DNA of 64,000 bases from Pseudomonas sp. SCB32 (GTDB lineage Bacteria; Pseudomonadota; Gammaproteobacteria; Pseudomonadales; Pseudomonadaceae), in contig NZ_CP045118.1 of assembly GCF_009189165.1 (NCBI RefSeq), positions 4,836,001 to 4,900,000 of the forward strand. The letters are read 5' to 3'. Within the stretch, counting starts at the first letter, position 1; every line of letters starts with the position of its first letter. Shown one piece after another: positions 30,581-39,525 of the stretch. The translations under genes were made by a program, and so were the position numbers. The notes beneath the pieces were generated by a model. It was not told the DNA's origin. It ran no database searches and was given only the letters and a program-made list of their open reading frames with translations.

Positions 30581-31882
30581 TCAGGATTGACTGGAAGGAA
30601 TGGGAGTTGCGTCGACGTCGGCCGCCCGGGCCTGGCCGTCGAGGCGTTGCTGCTGCTTGATCGCGTAGTGCATCCAGACCATGCAGACCACGGTCAGGCC
30701 GAACAGCAACATGAAGCAGGAGGAGCGCACGCCGATGTGGTCGGCGGCGTAGCCGAACAGGATCGGCAGGCAGAAGCCGCCGAGGCCGCCGATGACCCCG
30801 ACCATGCCGCCGACGGTGCCCATGTTCTGCGGGTAGTAGTCGTGGATGATCCGGTACACGCTGGCCTTGCCGAAGCCCTGGGCGATGCCGACGATGAACA
30901 CCAGGAAAGTGAACAGCCAGACGTTCAGGCCTATCCCTAAGCTCACGTCGCCCTTGATGCCGTGGATGGTCATGGTGGTCTGCGGATAGGAGAGGAAGAA
31001 CAGGCAGACCAGGCAGATCCAGAACACGCCCCAGTTCACCGCGCGGGCGCCGTAGTGGTCGCTGAACCAGCCGCCCAGGGCGCGGATCAGGCCCGACGGC
31101 AGGGTGAACAGCATGGTGATGAAGGACGCGGTCTTCAGGTCCAGGCCGTACTCGGCGATGTAGTACTTGGGCAGCCACAGGGCCAGGGCGACGAAGCCGC
31201 CGAAGACGAAGAAGTAGTACAGGCCGAAGCGCCACACGCGCAGCTCGCCCAGCGGCGCCAGCTGCTTGGCCAGGGTCGGGCGCGGCCGGCTCGGGTCGGC
31301 GTCGCCGCCCTTGGCGTGGGCCGGATCGTTCCAGGTGCAGAACCAGAACAGCAGCGCGGTCACCAGCATGGCCACCGAGTAGATCTGCGGGACCATGCGC
31401 CAGCCGAAGGCGACCACGATCATCGGTGCCACCAGGTTGGTGATCGCCGCCCCCGCGTTACCGGCGCCGAAGATGCCCATGGCGGTGCCCTGGCGCTCCT
31501 TCTCGAACCACGAAGAGGTGTAGGCGATGCCCACCGCGAAGGAGCCGCCGGCCAGGCCGACGAACAGGCCCAGTACCAGGTAGTGCCAGTACAGGGTGGC
31601 GAAGGCCAGGCCGTAGATCGGGATGGCCACCAGCAGCATGTGGATGAAGAACACGATGCGGCCGCCGAAGCGATCGGTGATCAGCCCCAGCGGCAGGCGC
31701 GCCAGGGCGCCGGTAAGGATCGGCAGCGCCACCATCAGGCCGAACTGCGCCTCGGACAGGCCCAGCTCCTCCTTGATGCGGATACCGATGATCGAAAACA
31801 TCGTCCAGACCGCGAAGTTCACGGCGAACGCCAGTGTGCTCATGCCGAGCACGGAGTACTGCTTCTGACGGTGGGACAACAT
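30581..31882 (-). CDS. narK1: Nitrate transporter NarK1
   Basis: A 433-residue major-facilitator nitrate transporter. It has the motif LARLPLGLITDRFGGR between helices 2 and 3, the first nitrate signature (GLAGGSFAVGIAYTSSWFEKERQG) and the second (GIAQGFGKASVYRIIHDYYP). Type-1 NarK proteins work as nitrate/proton symporters. It is the first gene of narK1K2GHJI-ppi-moaA. The ANR-type box at 31944 and NarL-type site at 31995 lie in its promoter region, divergent from narX. Confidence 0.92.
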   Translation of the reverse strand: MLSHRQKQYSVLGMSTLAFAVNFAVWTMFSIIGIRIKEELGLSEAQFGLMVALPILTGALARLPLGLITDRFGGRIVFFIHMLLVAIPIYGLAFATLYWHYLVLGLFVGLAGGSFAVGIAYTSSWFEKERQGTAMGIFGAGNAGAAITNLVAPMIVVAFGWRMVPQIYSVAMLVTALLFWFCTWNDPAHAKGGDADPSRPRPTLAKQLAPLGELRVWRFGLYYFFVFGGFVALALWLPKYYIAEYGLDLKTASFITMLFTLPSGLIRALGGWFSDHYGARAVNWGVFWICLVCLFFLSYPQTTMTIHGIKGDVSLGIGLNVWLFTFLVFIVGIAQGFGKASVYRIIHDYYPQNMGTVGGMVGVIGGLGGFCLPILFGYAADHIGVRSSCFMLLFGLTVVCMVWMHYAIKQQQRLDGQARAADVDATPIPSSQS

Positions 31883-31943
31883 GGCTTAGCTCACTTCCTG
31901 ACGGCCTTTGCCCGCACGTTAGGTAAGGCCTGAGCCCCTTCTC

Positions 31944-31957
31944 TTGACCGCCATCAA
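31944..31957 (-). promoter_or_regulatory. ANR/FNR-type box of the narK1 promoter
   Basis: TTGACCGCCATCAA matches the FNR/ANR consensus TTGAT-N4-ATCAA in 9 of 10 conserved bases. Its centre is 68 bp upstream of the narK1 start codon, so a start of transcription 41.5 bp downstream would give a normal 5' leader. It points to anaerobic activation by ANR. Confidence 0.75.
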
Positions 31958-31994
31958 TGAGCCAAAGGGCGTTTCATGAGCGAATGCATACTGC

Positions 31995-32010
31995 TACCTC
32001 CTAGGAGGTA
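31995..32010. promoter_or_regulatory. NarL-type 7-2-7 palindrome between narK1 and narX
   Basis: TACCTCCTAGGAGGTA is a perfect palindrome. It fits the NarL arrangement TACYYMT-N2-AKRRGTA except for the seventh base of each half. It lies 45 bp before narX and 112 bp before narK1, so phosphorylated NarL could act on both promoters. Confidence 0.65.
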
Positions 32011-32055
32011 GCCACCCCATGAACTCTTAACACATTGTTTTTAAAGACATTTAAG

Positions 32056-33918
32056 ATGATCAGCGCCCCCTCCACCGAGCCCTCCGCAAGCGATCGGATC
32101 TTTGTGGGTAGTCCACCCGCCAACCGCCCCGCCCTGCGCAAATCCATCGTCGTGCGCTTCGGCTGCTACCTCACCCTGCTGGTTTCCCTGGCGCTGGCCG
32201 GGATGTTCAGTGCCCTGCTGTTCGCCGACTATTCGCACCAGGATGCGGCAGTGATCAACCAGGCTGGCTCGCTGCGCATGCTCACCTACCGCCTGGCCCT
32301 GGACCCATCGCCGATCAACCGTCAGGCGCTGCAAGGCACCCTGCGCGCACGCCTGGAGAGCGAAGAGATCGCCCGCCTGCTGCGCCGGGCCGACGCCGAG
32401 GCGCCGATTCGCCTGCAGCACGAAAAATTGCGCCAGGAGCTGAAGAAGCTCGACCTGGCGCGAGGGCCGGCACTGGAGACCCTGGATACCTTCGTCAGCC
32501 ACATCGATGCCTTCGTCAGCACCCTGCAAAGCAACGCCGAGCAGCGCTCGCAGATGCTCAGCACGGTGCAGGGGCTGTGCCTGTTCCTCAGCCTGCTGGT
32601 GGTGTTCATCAGCCTCTACGACCTCAGCTACCACGTGGTCGGTCCGCTGCGCGACCTCACCACCACCGCCCGCCGCCTCGGCCAGGGCGACCTCAGCGCG
32701 CGGGTCAGCAGCAGCGGCGAAGACGAACTGAGCCAACTGGGCGAGCGCTTCAACCAGATGGCCACGGAGTTACAGGCCATCTACCGCGAGCTGGAAGCGC
32801 GGGTGGAGGACAAGACCCGCGACCTCTCCAACAGCCACCAGCGCCTGGAGCTGCTCTACGCCAGCGCCCGCCGCCTGGGCCAGGACCCGTACGACGAACG
32901 CACCCTGCAACCGCTGTTGAACCAGCTGGAGCGCGTGCTGCAGGCCGGCAAGGTGACCCTGTGCCTGAACAAGGACGGCGTCGAGCGCGCCTACACCTCG
33001 CTGACCACCGATGGCATCACCGGCAGTTTCTGCCTGCAGGGCAACTGCGGCGACTGCCGTGCCCAGGCCGATCACTGCGGCGAGCCCGTCACGGCACTCA
33101 ACCCGCTGCTGATGCAACCGCTCTCCATCGGTGAGCATCGCTTCGGCGAGCTGTTCATCGAGACCGCCAGCGGCCGCCTGGAAGACTGGCAACGCCAGTT
33201 CGTCGAAGGCTTCTGCGACAACATCGCGCGCACCTTCGCCCTGTCCCTGCAGCAGGAACAGGAGAACCGCCTGGCGCTGTTCGCCGAGCGCAGCACCATC
33301 GCCCGCGAGCTGCACGATTCGCTGGCGCAGTCGCTGTCCTACCTGAAGATCCAGGTCAGCCGCCTGGCCACCCTGCTCAAGCGCGACGTGCCGGCCGAGA
33401 AGATCGACGAGACCCTCGACGAGCTGCGCGAAGGCCTCAACAGCGCCTATCGCCAGCTGCGCGAACTGCTCACCACCTTCCGCCTGAGCCTGGAGCAGTC
33501 CAGCCTGGAAGCGGCGCTGGTGAAGACCGTCGAGGAATTCGGCGAACGAGGCGACCTGACCATCGATCTGGACAACCGCCTGGCGCATATCCCGCTCAAT
33601 CCCAACGAGGAAATCCACATCCTGCAGATCGTCCGCGAAGCGCTGTCCAACGTGGTACGCCATGCCCGGGCCAGCCACGCGAAGGTCAGCCTCGCCGAAG
33701 ATGCCGACGACCAGGTGTGCATCACGGTGGACGATGATGGCGTGGGCTTTGACCCAGCGCAGAGCCGCAATGGGCACTATGGGCTTAGCATCATGCGGGA
33801 GCGCAGCCAGACCCTGGAGGCGAACTTCAGCATCGCCCCGCGCGAGCCGCAGGGCACCCGCGTCAGCGTGCGCTTCACCCACAAACCCCTCTCGCAGTCC
33901 CCGGAGAACACCCCATGA
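32056..33918 (+). CDS. narX: Nitrate/nitrite sensor histidine kinase NarX
   Basis: A 620-residue membrane kinase. After a first transmembrane helix (about 33-58) comes the nitrate-binding P-box (DAAVINQAGSLRMLTYRL). Then a second helix (about 175-197), a HAMP domain, a central module with a Cys cluster (CLQGNCGDC...HC), and a HisKA_3/HATPase core with phospho-acceptor H420 in RELHDSLAQ. It phosphorylates NarL when nitrate is present. ATG 32056 is chosen over an in-frame TTG at 32035. It overlaps narL by 4 bp (ATGA). Confidence 0.95.
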   Translation: MISAPSTEPSASDRIFVGSPPANRPALRKSIVVRFGCYLTLLVSLALAGMFSALLFADYSHQDAAVINQAGSLRMLTYRLALDPSPINRQALQGTLRARLESEEIARLLRRADAEAPIRLQHEKLRQELKKLDLARGPALETLDTFVSHIDAFVSTLQSNAEQRSQMLSTVQGLCLFLSLLVVFISLYDLSYHVVGPLRDLTTTARRLGQGDLSARVSSSGEDELSQLGERFNQMATELQAIYRELEARVEDKTRDLSNSHQRLELLYASARRLGQDPYDERTLQPLLNQLERVLQAGKVTLCLNKDGVERAYTSLTTDGITGSFCLQGNCGDCRAQADHCGEPVTALNPLLMQPLSIGEHRFGELFIETASGRLEDWQRQFVEGFCDNIARTFALSLQQEQENRLALFAERSTIARELHDSLAQSLSYLKIQVSRLATLLKRDVPAEKIDETLDELREGLNSAYRQLRELLTTFRLSLEQSSLEAALVKTVEEFGERGDLTIDLDNRLAHIPLNPNEEIHILQIVREALSNVVRHARASHAKVSLAEDADDQVCITVDDDGVGFDPAQSRNGHYGLSIMRERSQTLEANFSIAPREPQGTRVSVRFTHKPLSQSPENTP

Positions 33919-34568
33919 CGGCCACCCCCACCGACGACCGTGCGCGCATCCTGCTCGTCGACGATCACCCGATGATGCGCAAGGGCGTGATCCAGCTGCT
34001 GGAGTTCGAGGACGACCTGCAAGTGGTGGGCGAAGCCGGCAGCGGCGAAGAGGCGCTGCACATGGCCGCGGAACTGGAGCCGGACATGATCCTGCTCGAC
34101 CTCAACATGAAGGGCATGACCGGCCTCGACACCCTGCGCGCCATGCGCGAGAACGGCGAGGCCGCGCGCATCGTGGTGTTCACCGTCTCCGATGACCGCA
34201 ATGACGTGATCAACGTGCTGCGCGCCGGCGCCGACGGCTACCTGCTCAAGGACATGGACCCCGAGCGCCTGCTGGAACACATTCGCCAGGCCGCTACAGG
34301 CCAGCTCACCATCAGCCCGCAGCTGACCCAGGTGCTGGCCCAGGCCTTGCGCGGCGACGACCGGCCCAAGGGCATCGAGGAGCTGACCGACCGCGAGCGG
34401 CAGATCCTCCGCCAGCTCGCCCATGGGTACAGCAACAAGATGATCGCGCGCAAACTCGACATCACCGAAGGCACCGTGAAGGTCCACGTGAAGCGTGTGC
34501 TGCACAAGCTGGGGATGCGCTCGCGGGTGGAAGCGGCGGTGTGGGCGGTGGAGAACCACCTGGTCTGA
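33915..34568 (+). CDS. narL: Nitrate/nitrite response regulator NarL
   Basis: A 217-residue response regulator. The receiver domain has acidic pocket DDH near residues 16-18 and phospho-acceptor D62 (ILLDLNMKG), followed by a LuxR-type helix-turn-helix (LTDRERQILRQLAHGYSNKMIARKLDITEGTVKVHVKRV, split here only for description). Its ATG overlaps the narX stop. Likely targets in this window are the palindromes at 31995 and 39526. Confidence 0.95.
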   Translation: MTATPTDDRARILLVDDHPMMRKGVIQLLEFEDDLQVVGEAGSGEEALHMAAELEPDMILLDLNMKGMTGLDTLRAMRENGEAARIVVFTVSDDRNDVINVLRAGADGYLLKDMDPERLLEHIRQAATGQLTISPQLTQVLAQALRGDDRPKGIEELTDRERQILRQLAHGYSNKMIARKLDITEGTVKVHVKRVLHKLGMRSRVEAAVWAVENHLV

Positions 34569-34589
34569 CCTCGACGCCAAACGCAATTT

Positions 34590-34667
34590 GTAGGGCGCAT
34601 AACGCCAACGGCGTTATCCGCCATCGGGTCTGACGGCGGATAAAGCGTTCCGCTTTATGCGCCCTAC
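34590..34667. repeat. REP-like pair downstream of narL
   Basis: Two palindromic units, GTAGGGCGCATAACGCC.../GGCGTTATCCGCC and GCGGATAAAGCG/CGCTTTATGCGCCCTAC, face each other 22 bp after narL. They belong to the same family as 19831-20230. Confidence 0.75.
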
Positions 34668-34694
34668 CTCACTGGTAATAGTCCGCTCGCCGAC

Positions 34695-34708
34695 TTGATT
34701 CAGATCAT
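34695..34708 (+). promoter_or_regulatory. ANR-like box upstream of the DGC gene
   Basis: TTGATTCAGATCAT matches the ANR consensus TTGAT-N4-ATCAA in 9 of 10 conserved bases. The centre lies 60 bp before the ATG of the DGC-domain gene, a suitable distance for a class II activated promoter with a short leader. Confidence 0.65.
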
Positions 34709-34761
34709 GTCGCGCCAGCCCACGGCGGCAGGACACTGCGGGACTCACCCTGGAGGTCCCC

Positions 34762-35130
34762 ATGCCGCCCTCGCCGCACCTGCCCCTCGTCTACTCCTGC
34801 TCCGGCTGCTCAAATCTTGCGCAACTGGCCAACGACCTCGCCCTGCGCCTGGACCGTGACGGCCTGGCGGAGATGTCCTGCATAGCGGGAGTCGGTGGCG
34901 ACGTACCGGCACTGGTGAAGAAAGCCTGCTCGGGCCGGCCGATCATCGCCGTGGACGGCTGCCACCTGCACTGCGTGCAGAACTGCCTGGCGCGACATGG
35001 CGTGAAGGCCGCGCACGAGGTCACCCTGACCGAGTACGGCCTGAAGAAACGCTACGGGCAGGACGCGCCGGTGCAGGATTTCGAGATGCTCTACGAGGAA
35101 CTGCAGTTCCTCGTGCGCACCCCGGCCTGA
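34762..35130 (+). CDS. DGC-domain (putative zinc-binding) protein
   Basis: A 122-residue Cys-rich protein of the DGC family, named for the Asp-Gly-Cys motif, seen here in AVDGCHLHCVQNC. An N-terminal CSGCSN motif adds two more Cys. The function of the family is unknown; metal binding is inferred from the cysteines. It has a GGAGG SD and an ANR-like box, and follows narXL as in P. aeruginosa, so a role in anaerobic nitrate metabolism is likely but unproven. Confidence 0.85.
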   Translation: MPPSPHLPLVYSCSGCSNLAQLANDLALRLDRDGLAEMSCIAGVGGDVPALVKKACSGRPIIAVDGCHLHCVQNCLARHGVKAAHEVTLTEYGLKKRYGQDAPVQDFEMLYEELQFLVRTPA

Positions 35131-35253
35131 GCGTTAATCGATCAGACCAGCCTCAAAGCCAAAGGATGGCTCCAACGTAGGATGGAGTGGAGCGAAGCGA
35201 TACCCATCGATTGACGCGCCAAAACAACATGGATATCGCAAACGGTGAGCGGA

Positions 35254-35727
35254 TCAGGCGTTCTCCTGCACCACCCGGCTGGCGCGGCGCATGGCGCTCC
35301 ACAGCCAGGCTGGCAGGCTGTCCGGGTCGAGACTGTCGATCAGGTTCTTCACCGCCAGCCCCAGTTCGGTATCGCCCTCGATCACCAGGCGACGGCGGAA
35401 GAACAGCGTGTCCGGGTCTTCCTGCCGGCCCGCCAGCAGCAGGAAGTCGCGCCAGCTGCCACGGATGGTCACGCTGGGCGCACAGGCATCGGCGAAACGC
35501 AGGCCCTGGCGATCATGGGTAAGGCTCCAGGCCAGGCCGAGATCGCTCACTTCCAGTCTCAGCCAGTGGCCGTCGAGGATATCGAAGGCACCGTCGGCCA
35601 GCGCCTCGGCGAACAGGCGATTGGCGGCACGCTGCAGCACCACGCGCTGCAGTCCCGAAGGGACGCGCGCGGCCAGCGGCAGGAGTCGATCGGCGGCGCG
35701 CAAGGCGCCGGTTTCCAGAGTCAACAC
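35254..35727 (-). CDS. ubiT: Ubiquinone anaerobic biosynthesis accessory factor UbiT
   Basis: A 157-residue SCP2-domain protein (VVLQRAANRLFAEALADGAF; APSVTIRGSWRDFLLLAGRQEDPDTLFF). UbiT binds lipid and is thought to present ubiquinone intermediates to UbiU/UbiV during oxygen-independent synthesis. It starts at GTG 35727, with SD GAGG 7 nt upstream, and overlaps the end of ubiV by 7 bp, which suggests translational coupling. Confidence 0.9.
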   Translation of the reverse strand: MLTLETGALRAADRLLPLAARVPSGLQRVVLQRAANRLFAEALADGAFDILDGHWLRLEVSDLGLAWSLTHDRQGLRFADACAPSVTIRGSWRDFLLLAGRQEDPDTLFFRRRLVIEGDTELGLAVKNLIDSLDPDSLPAWLWSAMRRASRVVQENA

Positions 35728-36611
35728 AGGTTCACCTCGTCACTGCGCAGCATGCCCGGTCGGCCATGCCAGTATCCGTTGCATCCCTCCACCGCCAGCG
35801 GCGGCGTGGCACCCTTGCGCACGCGGTCGAAGGCCTGCACGACGTCCACCATGCCCTCGGCGCGGGGGCTCAGGCGCAGCAGGTCGGCGCCGCAATCACG
35901 CAGCGAGGCGTAATCCGCCAGCAGGTTGCTGGCCTCGCCGGACATCGTCTGGATGCCGTTGAGGGTGAACAGCGGTATGCCTTCCTGGCTCAGCATCGAC
36001 AGGCCCTCCGGGTAATTCAGACAGCAGAACTGGCAGTCATCCTTGGGCCGGTTCTCGGCCCGCGCGGTGAAGCAGCGCGCCGAATAGGCCAGCGGCAGAT
36101 GGCCGTATGCGAATACCTCGGTCTCCACATCGTCGATGCCCAGCTCGCGGGCCTGCTCGATCACCGCGTGGATCTGCTCGCCGGAGCACTCCACCGGCGG
36201 CACCCAGCGACGCAGGCCGGCTGCGCGCAGCTCCGCCAGCGTGTGGCCGTTGTAGACGTTGAGCGCCGGGCCGCCGACGAACTCGACGCCGAGGGCGCCG
36301 AGAATCTGCACCGCGCCCATGTCGTTCGCCTCGACCCGCAACTCACCGTTCGCGCACAGCCGGCGCAGTGACGACAGCTCCGAAGCCGCCTCGATCAATG
36401 CAAGGCCGGAGATTAGGATTTCCGCCCTGCTCTGCTGCTGGAGCTCGCGCCCAAGTCCGAGCCAGTCGTCCAGCGACAGCGCGCGGCGTTTGGAGCAGAC
36501 CGTTTCGCCGATGGTGATGGCGTCCAGCGGCTGCTCGGCCATCTGCGCATAAAAATCCAGGAGTGTCCGGCGGTCCCAGTAGAACAGCACGGGGCCCAGG
36601 CTGAGTTTCAT
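35721..36611 (-). CDS. ubiV: Oxygen-independent ubiquinone hydroxylase subunit UbiV
   Basis: A 296-residue U32-peptidase-like protein. Cysteines expected to bind a [4Fe-4S] cluster are present near residue 40 (TVCSKRRAL) and in ARCFTARAENRPKDDCQFCCLN. With UbiU it forms the O2-independent hydroxylase for ubiquinone synthesis. In P. aeruginosa UbiUVT are required for ubiquinone under denitrifying conditions. Start ATG 36611 is used; 10 bp separate it from ubiU. Confidence 0.92.
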   Translation of the reverse strand: MKLSLGPVLFYWDRRTLLDFYAQMAEQPLDAITIGETVCSKRRALSLDDWLGLGRELQQQSRAEILISGLALIEAASELSSLRRLCANGELRVEANDMGAVQILGALGVEFVGGPALNVYNGHTLAELRAAGLRRWVPPVECSGEQIHAVIEQARELGIDDVETEVFAYGHLPLAYSARCFTARAENRPKDDCQFCCLNYPEGLSMLSQEGIPLFTLNGIQTMSGEASNLLADYASLRDCGADLLRLSPRAEGMVDVVQAFDRVRKGATPPLAVEGCNGYWHGRPGMLRSDEVNLC

Positions 36612-36621
36612 CAAGAGGTCC

Positions 36622-37617
36622 TCACTGCCAGGAGCGATGGTAGGCGCCCAGGGTCGTCTGGTGGCCTTCGGAAAGCTTGTCCAGGGCGTCCTGCCATTGC
36701 GTCAGCGCGCGGTAGTTCTCCGGTGCGCGCTGCCACGCATCCAGCGCCTGGCGCCAGACGCGGGTGACCTGCTCGACATAGGCCGGGCTGCGTTGCCGAC
36801 CCTCGATCTTCACCGCTGCGACGCCGATTTCCGCCAGCTGCGGAATCAGGTCGATGGTGTTCAGGCTGGTGGGTTCTTCGAGGGCGTGGAAGCGCTCGCC
36901 GTTGACCACGAAGCGGCCCTTGCACAGGGTCGGGTAGCCCGCCGGCTCATCCGGCGCATAGCGGTCGATCAGCACGCCGCCCAGGCGCGAGGTCAGACCC
37001 TCGGGCTCCTCGCTCCAGCGCACCGCCTTGGCCGGCGAGCAGACGCCGCAGAGATTGGGTGACTCGCCGGTGACATAGGACGACAGGTGGCAGCGCCCCT
37101 CGGCCATGATGCACAGGCTGCCAAAGGCGAAGACTTCGATGGGCACCGGGCTGTTCGCCGCCACCTGGCGCACCTGCGCCAGCGACAGCACGCGCGGCAG
37201 CACGGCGCGGCGGATGCCGTAGCGCTCGTGGTAGAACGCCAGCGCCGCCACATTGGTGGCCGAACCCTGAACCGAAAGGTGCAGCGCAAGATTCGGATGG
37301 CGCTTGGCGGCATAACCGAGCACCGCGCAGTCGGCGGCGATCAGCGCATCCACGCCCAGCTCGGCCGCGTGGTCCACGGCGCGTTGCCAGCGGGCCCAGC
37401 CGGCCGCGCCGGGGTAAGTGTTGACCGCCACGTACATCTGCTTGCCGGCGCTGTGGATAAGTTCCACGCCCTGGCGCAACTGGCGGTCGTCGAGGTTGAG
37501 GCCGGCGAAGTGCCGGGCGTTGGTGTCGTCGCGAAAGCCGACGTAGATGGCATCGGCGCCCTCGCGCAGGGCCGATTTCAAGGCGGGCAGACTCCCCGCC
37601 GGACAGACCAGTTGCAT
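36622..37617 (-). CDS. ubiU: Oxygen-independent ubiquinone hydroxylase subunit UbiU
   Basis: A 331-residue U32-family protein. It has the Cys set FGSLCIMAEGRC, NLCGVC and TLCKGRF expected for the [4Fe-4S] site of UbiU, within the motif segment HLSSYVTGESPN. Partner of UbiV. It lies 54 bp downstream of moeA on the same strand, placing quinone synthesis and molybdenum-cofactor synthesis in one apparent operon. Confidence 0.93.
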   Translation of the reverse strand: MQLVCPAGSLPALKSALREGADAIYVGFRDDTNARHFAGLNLDDRQLRQGVELIHSAGKQMYVAVNTYPGAAGWARWQRAVDHAAELGVDALIAADCAVLGYAAKRHPNLALHLSVQGSATNVAALAFYHERYGIRRAVLPRVLSLAQVRQVAANSPVPIEVFAFGSLCIMAEGRCHLSSYVTGESPNLCGVCSPAKAVRWSEEPEGLTSRLGGVLIDRYAPDEPAGYPTLCKGRFVVNGERFHALEEPTSLNTIDLIPQLAEIGVAAVKIEGRQRSPAYVEQVTRVWRQALDAWQRAPENYRALTQWQDALDKLSEGHQTTLGAYHRSWQ

Positions 37618-37671
37618 GCTTCCCCCTGACCCGTGGAAGGCCGCCGGCCCTGCCGGCGGCAGGGATCGGCG

Positions 37672-38907
37672 TCAGGCGCCGAGTTCGCTGAAAGACAGGA
37701 ATGACACCGGTTCACCCATACGCAGCGTGCGCCCGGCTTCCACCACCGCCAGGCCGTCGGCCCAGCTCGCCGCCCGCAGCATGGCCGAGCCCTGCTGTGG
37801 ATGCGGGCAGATGCGGGCTACGCCGGCGCCATCAAGCTCCAGGCGTGCGCGCAGGTACTGGCGGCGTGAGTTGGGCGTCAGCCAGTCGAAGCCCGCCGGC
37901 AGCGTCACCGGCAGCGTCTCCACATCGCTGCGCCCCTGGGCGCGCCAGAGGAACGGTCGCGCCACCACCAACGCGGTGACCAGCGCGGCAGCCGGATTGC
38001 CCGGTAGGCCGATCCACGGCTTGCCGGCGATGCTGCCGAACGCCAGCGGCTTGCCCGGCTGCATCTTCAGCTTCCACAGGTGCAGTTCGCCCAGTTCGCG
38101 GATCGCCTGCTTGAGGTAATCGCGGTCGCCCACGGATACACCGCCGCTGGTGATCAGCACGTCCCATTCGGACGCGGCGAGGCTCAGCGCATCGCGACTG
38201 GCCGCCAGGGTATCGGCGAGCACACCGTAGTCATGCACGTCCATGCCCCAGCCGCGCAGCAGTGCGCCGATGCTGAAGCGGTTGGCGTTGTAGATCTGCC
38301 CCGGAGCCAGCGACTCACCCGGCTCACGCAGCTCGTCGCCGCTACTCAGCAGGCAGACGCGCAGCGGGCGGTACACATTCACGCGGTCCAGGCCGACGCT
38401 GGCCAGCAAGCCAATGTCCTGGGCGCGCAGTTTCTTCCCGGCGCTGAGCAGCACATCGCCCTCGCGAAGTTCTTCGCCACGCCGGCGCACGTGGCTGCCG
38501 CGCGCGACCAAAGGCACCTGCAGCCAGTCGCCAACGACCTGGCAGTCCTCCTGGGCGATCACGCTGTCCGCCCCCGGCGGTAGCGGCGCGCCAGTGAAAA
38601 TGCGCATGGCCTCGCCGGGGTGCAGCTCGACCTGGGCGGCATCACCGGCGGCGATGTAGCCGGCGATCGTCAACCGCGCACCCGACGGCCCCATGTCAGC
38701 GCTGCGCAAGGCGTAGCCGTCCATCGCGCTGTTGTCCCACAGCGGCAGGTCGATGGGGGAATGCACATCCTCCGCCAGCACACGGCCCAGGGCGTGTTCC
38801 AGGTCGACACGCACGGTCGGCGGCGCCTGGGGGACGAAGTCCATCAACGCCGCGATGGCCTCGTCCACCGGACGCAGGCCGGAGCCGGAACAGCCGCAGG
38901 CGCTCAT
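37672..38907 (-). CDS. moeA: Molybdopterin molybdenumtransferase MoeA
   Basis: A 411-residue MoeA with all domains: N-terminal linker ([14 protein letters not shown]), the MPT-binding MoCF domain ([37 protein letters not shown]) and a C-terminal beta domain ([14 protein letters not shown]). It inserts molybdate into adenylylated molybdopterin. Its ATG overlaps the moaB stop (ATGA), so the two are coupled. It corresponds to P. aeruginosa moeA1 by context. Confidence 0.95.
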   Translation of the reverse strand: MSACGCSGSGLRPVDEAIAALMDFVPQAPPTVRVDLEHALGRVLAEDVHSPIDLPLWDNSAMDGYALRSADMGPSGARLTIAGYIAAGDAAQVELHPGEAMRIFTGAPLPPGADSVIAQEDCQVVGDWLQVPLVARGSHVRRRGEELREGDVLLSAGKKLRAQDIGLLASVGLDRVNVYRPLRVCLLSSGDELREPGESLAPGQIYNANRFSIGALLRGWGMDVHDYGVLADTLAASRDALSLAASEWDVLITSGGVSVGDRDYLKQAIRELGELHLWKLKMQPGKPLAFGSIAGKPWIGLPGNPAAALVTALVVARPFLWRAQGRSDVETLPVTLPAGFDWLTPNSRRQYLRARLELDGAGVARICPHPQQGSAMLRAASWADGLAVVEAGRTLRMGEPVSFLSFSELGA

Positions 38908-39458
38908 GAGCGTGTACCGCAGACCAGCACAGGACGCTCGGGCAGGCGCTTGAGATGGGGGACGAAATTGCAGGGCCTGGTGCGGCTGTCCAACTGCTGC
39001 AGGAGGATCTTTTCCCAGGCGGTCAGGCAGGCGCCGGTGGAGCCGGGCAGGCAGCAGATCAGCGTGCCGTTGGTGATGCCGGCGATGGCGCGGGATTGGA
39101 TAGTCGAGGTGCCGATTTCCTCGCGGGAAATCTGCCGGAACAGCTCGCCGAAGCCGTCCACGATGCGCTCCAGCAGCGGCGCGACGGCCTGCGGGGTGTT
39201 GTCGCGAGCGGTGAAGCCGGTGCCCCCGGTGATCAGGCCGACCTGGACCTTGGGGTCGGCAATCCAGGCCGAGACCACGGCGCGGATCTGGTAGATGTCG
39301 TCGATCACCAGCCGGCGTTGCGCAAGGGCGTGACCGGCGCGTTGCAGCGAGGTCACCAGGGCTTGGCCGGAGGTGTCGTTGTGCAGGCTGCGGGTATCGC
39401 TGACGGTGAGGACAGCGATCTCCAGCGGCTGGAATTCCTGGGTGCTGAGATGGCTCAT
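38904..39458 (-). CDS. moaB: Molybdenum cofactor biosynthesis protein MoaB
   Basis: A 184-residue MogA/MoaB-type protein with the MoCF motifs [21 protein letters not shown] and the ICCLPGST segment. It adenylylates molybdopterin ahead of MoeA. The start at 39458 ([22 protein letters not shown]) is set by the domain boundary; the frame is open upstream but reads through repeats. The SD (GGAG) can pair with CTCC just before it, and a terminator-like hairpin and NarL-like site lie upstream. Confidence 0.93.
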   Translation of the reverse strand: MSHLSTQEFQPLEIAVLTVSDTRSLHNDTSGQALVTSLQRAGHALAQRRLVIDDIYQIRAVVSAWIADPKVQVGLITGGTGFTARDNTPQAVAPLLERIVDGFGELFRQISREEIGTSTIQSRAIAGITNGTLICCLPGSTGACLTAWEKILLQQLDSRTRPCNFVPHLKRLPERPVLVCGTRS

Positions 39459-39465
39459 GAGGGGC

Positions 39466-39500
39466 TCTCCGATTCGGAGCAAAAAGGGCTGGCGCCAGCC
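39466..39500 (-). promoter_or_regulatory. Terminator-like hairpin plus SD-masking hairpin upstream of moaB
   Basis: On the minus strand the palindrome GGCTGGCGCCAGCC (39487-39500) is followed directly by TTTTT, which has the form of an intrinsic terminator. Next comes CTCCG-AAT-CGGAG (about 39467-39479), which pairs the moaB SD. ATG follows within 8 nt. This may be an attenuator or leader regulator for moaB-moeA-ubiUVT, or the terminator of moaCDE. Confidence 0.45.
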
Positions 39501-39525
39501 TGCGCCCCTTCCCCTGTACCGCCCA

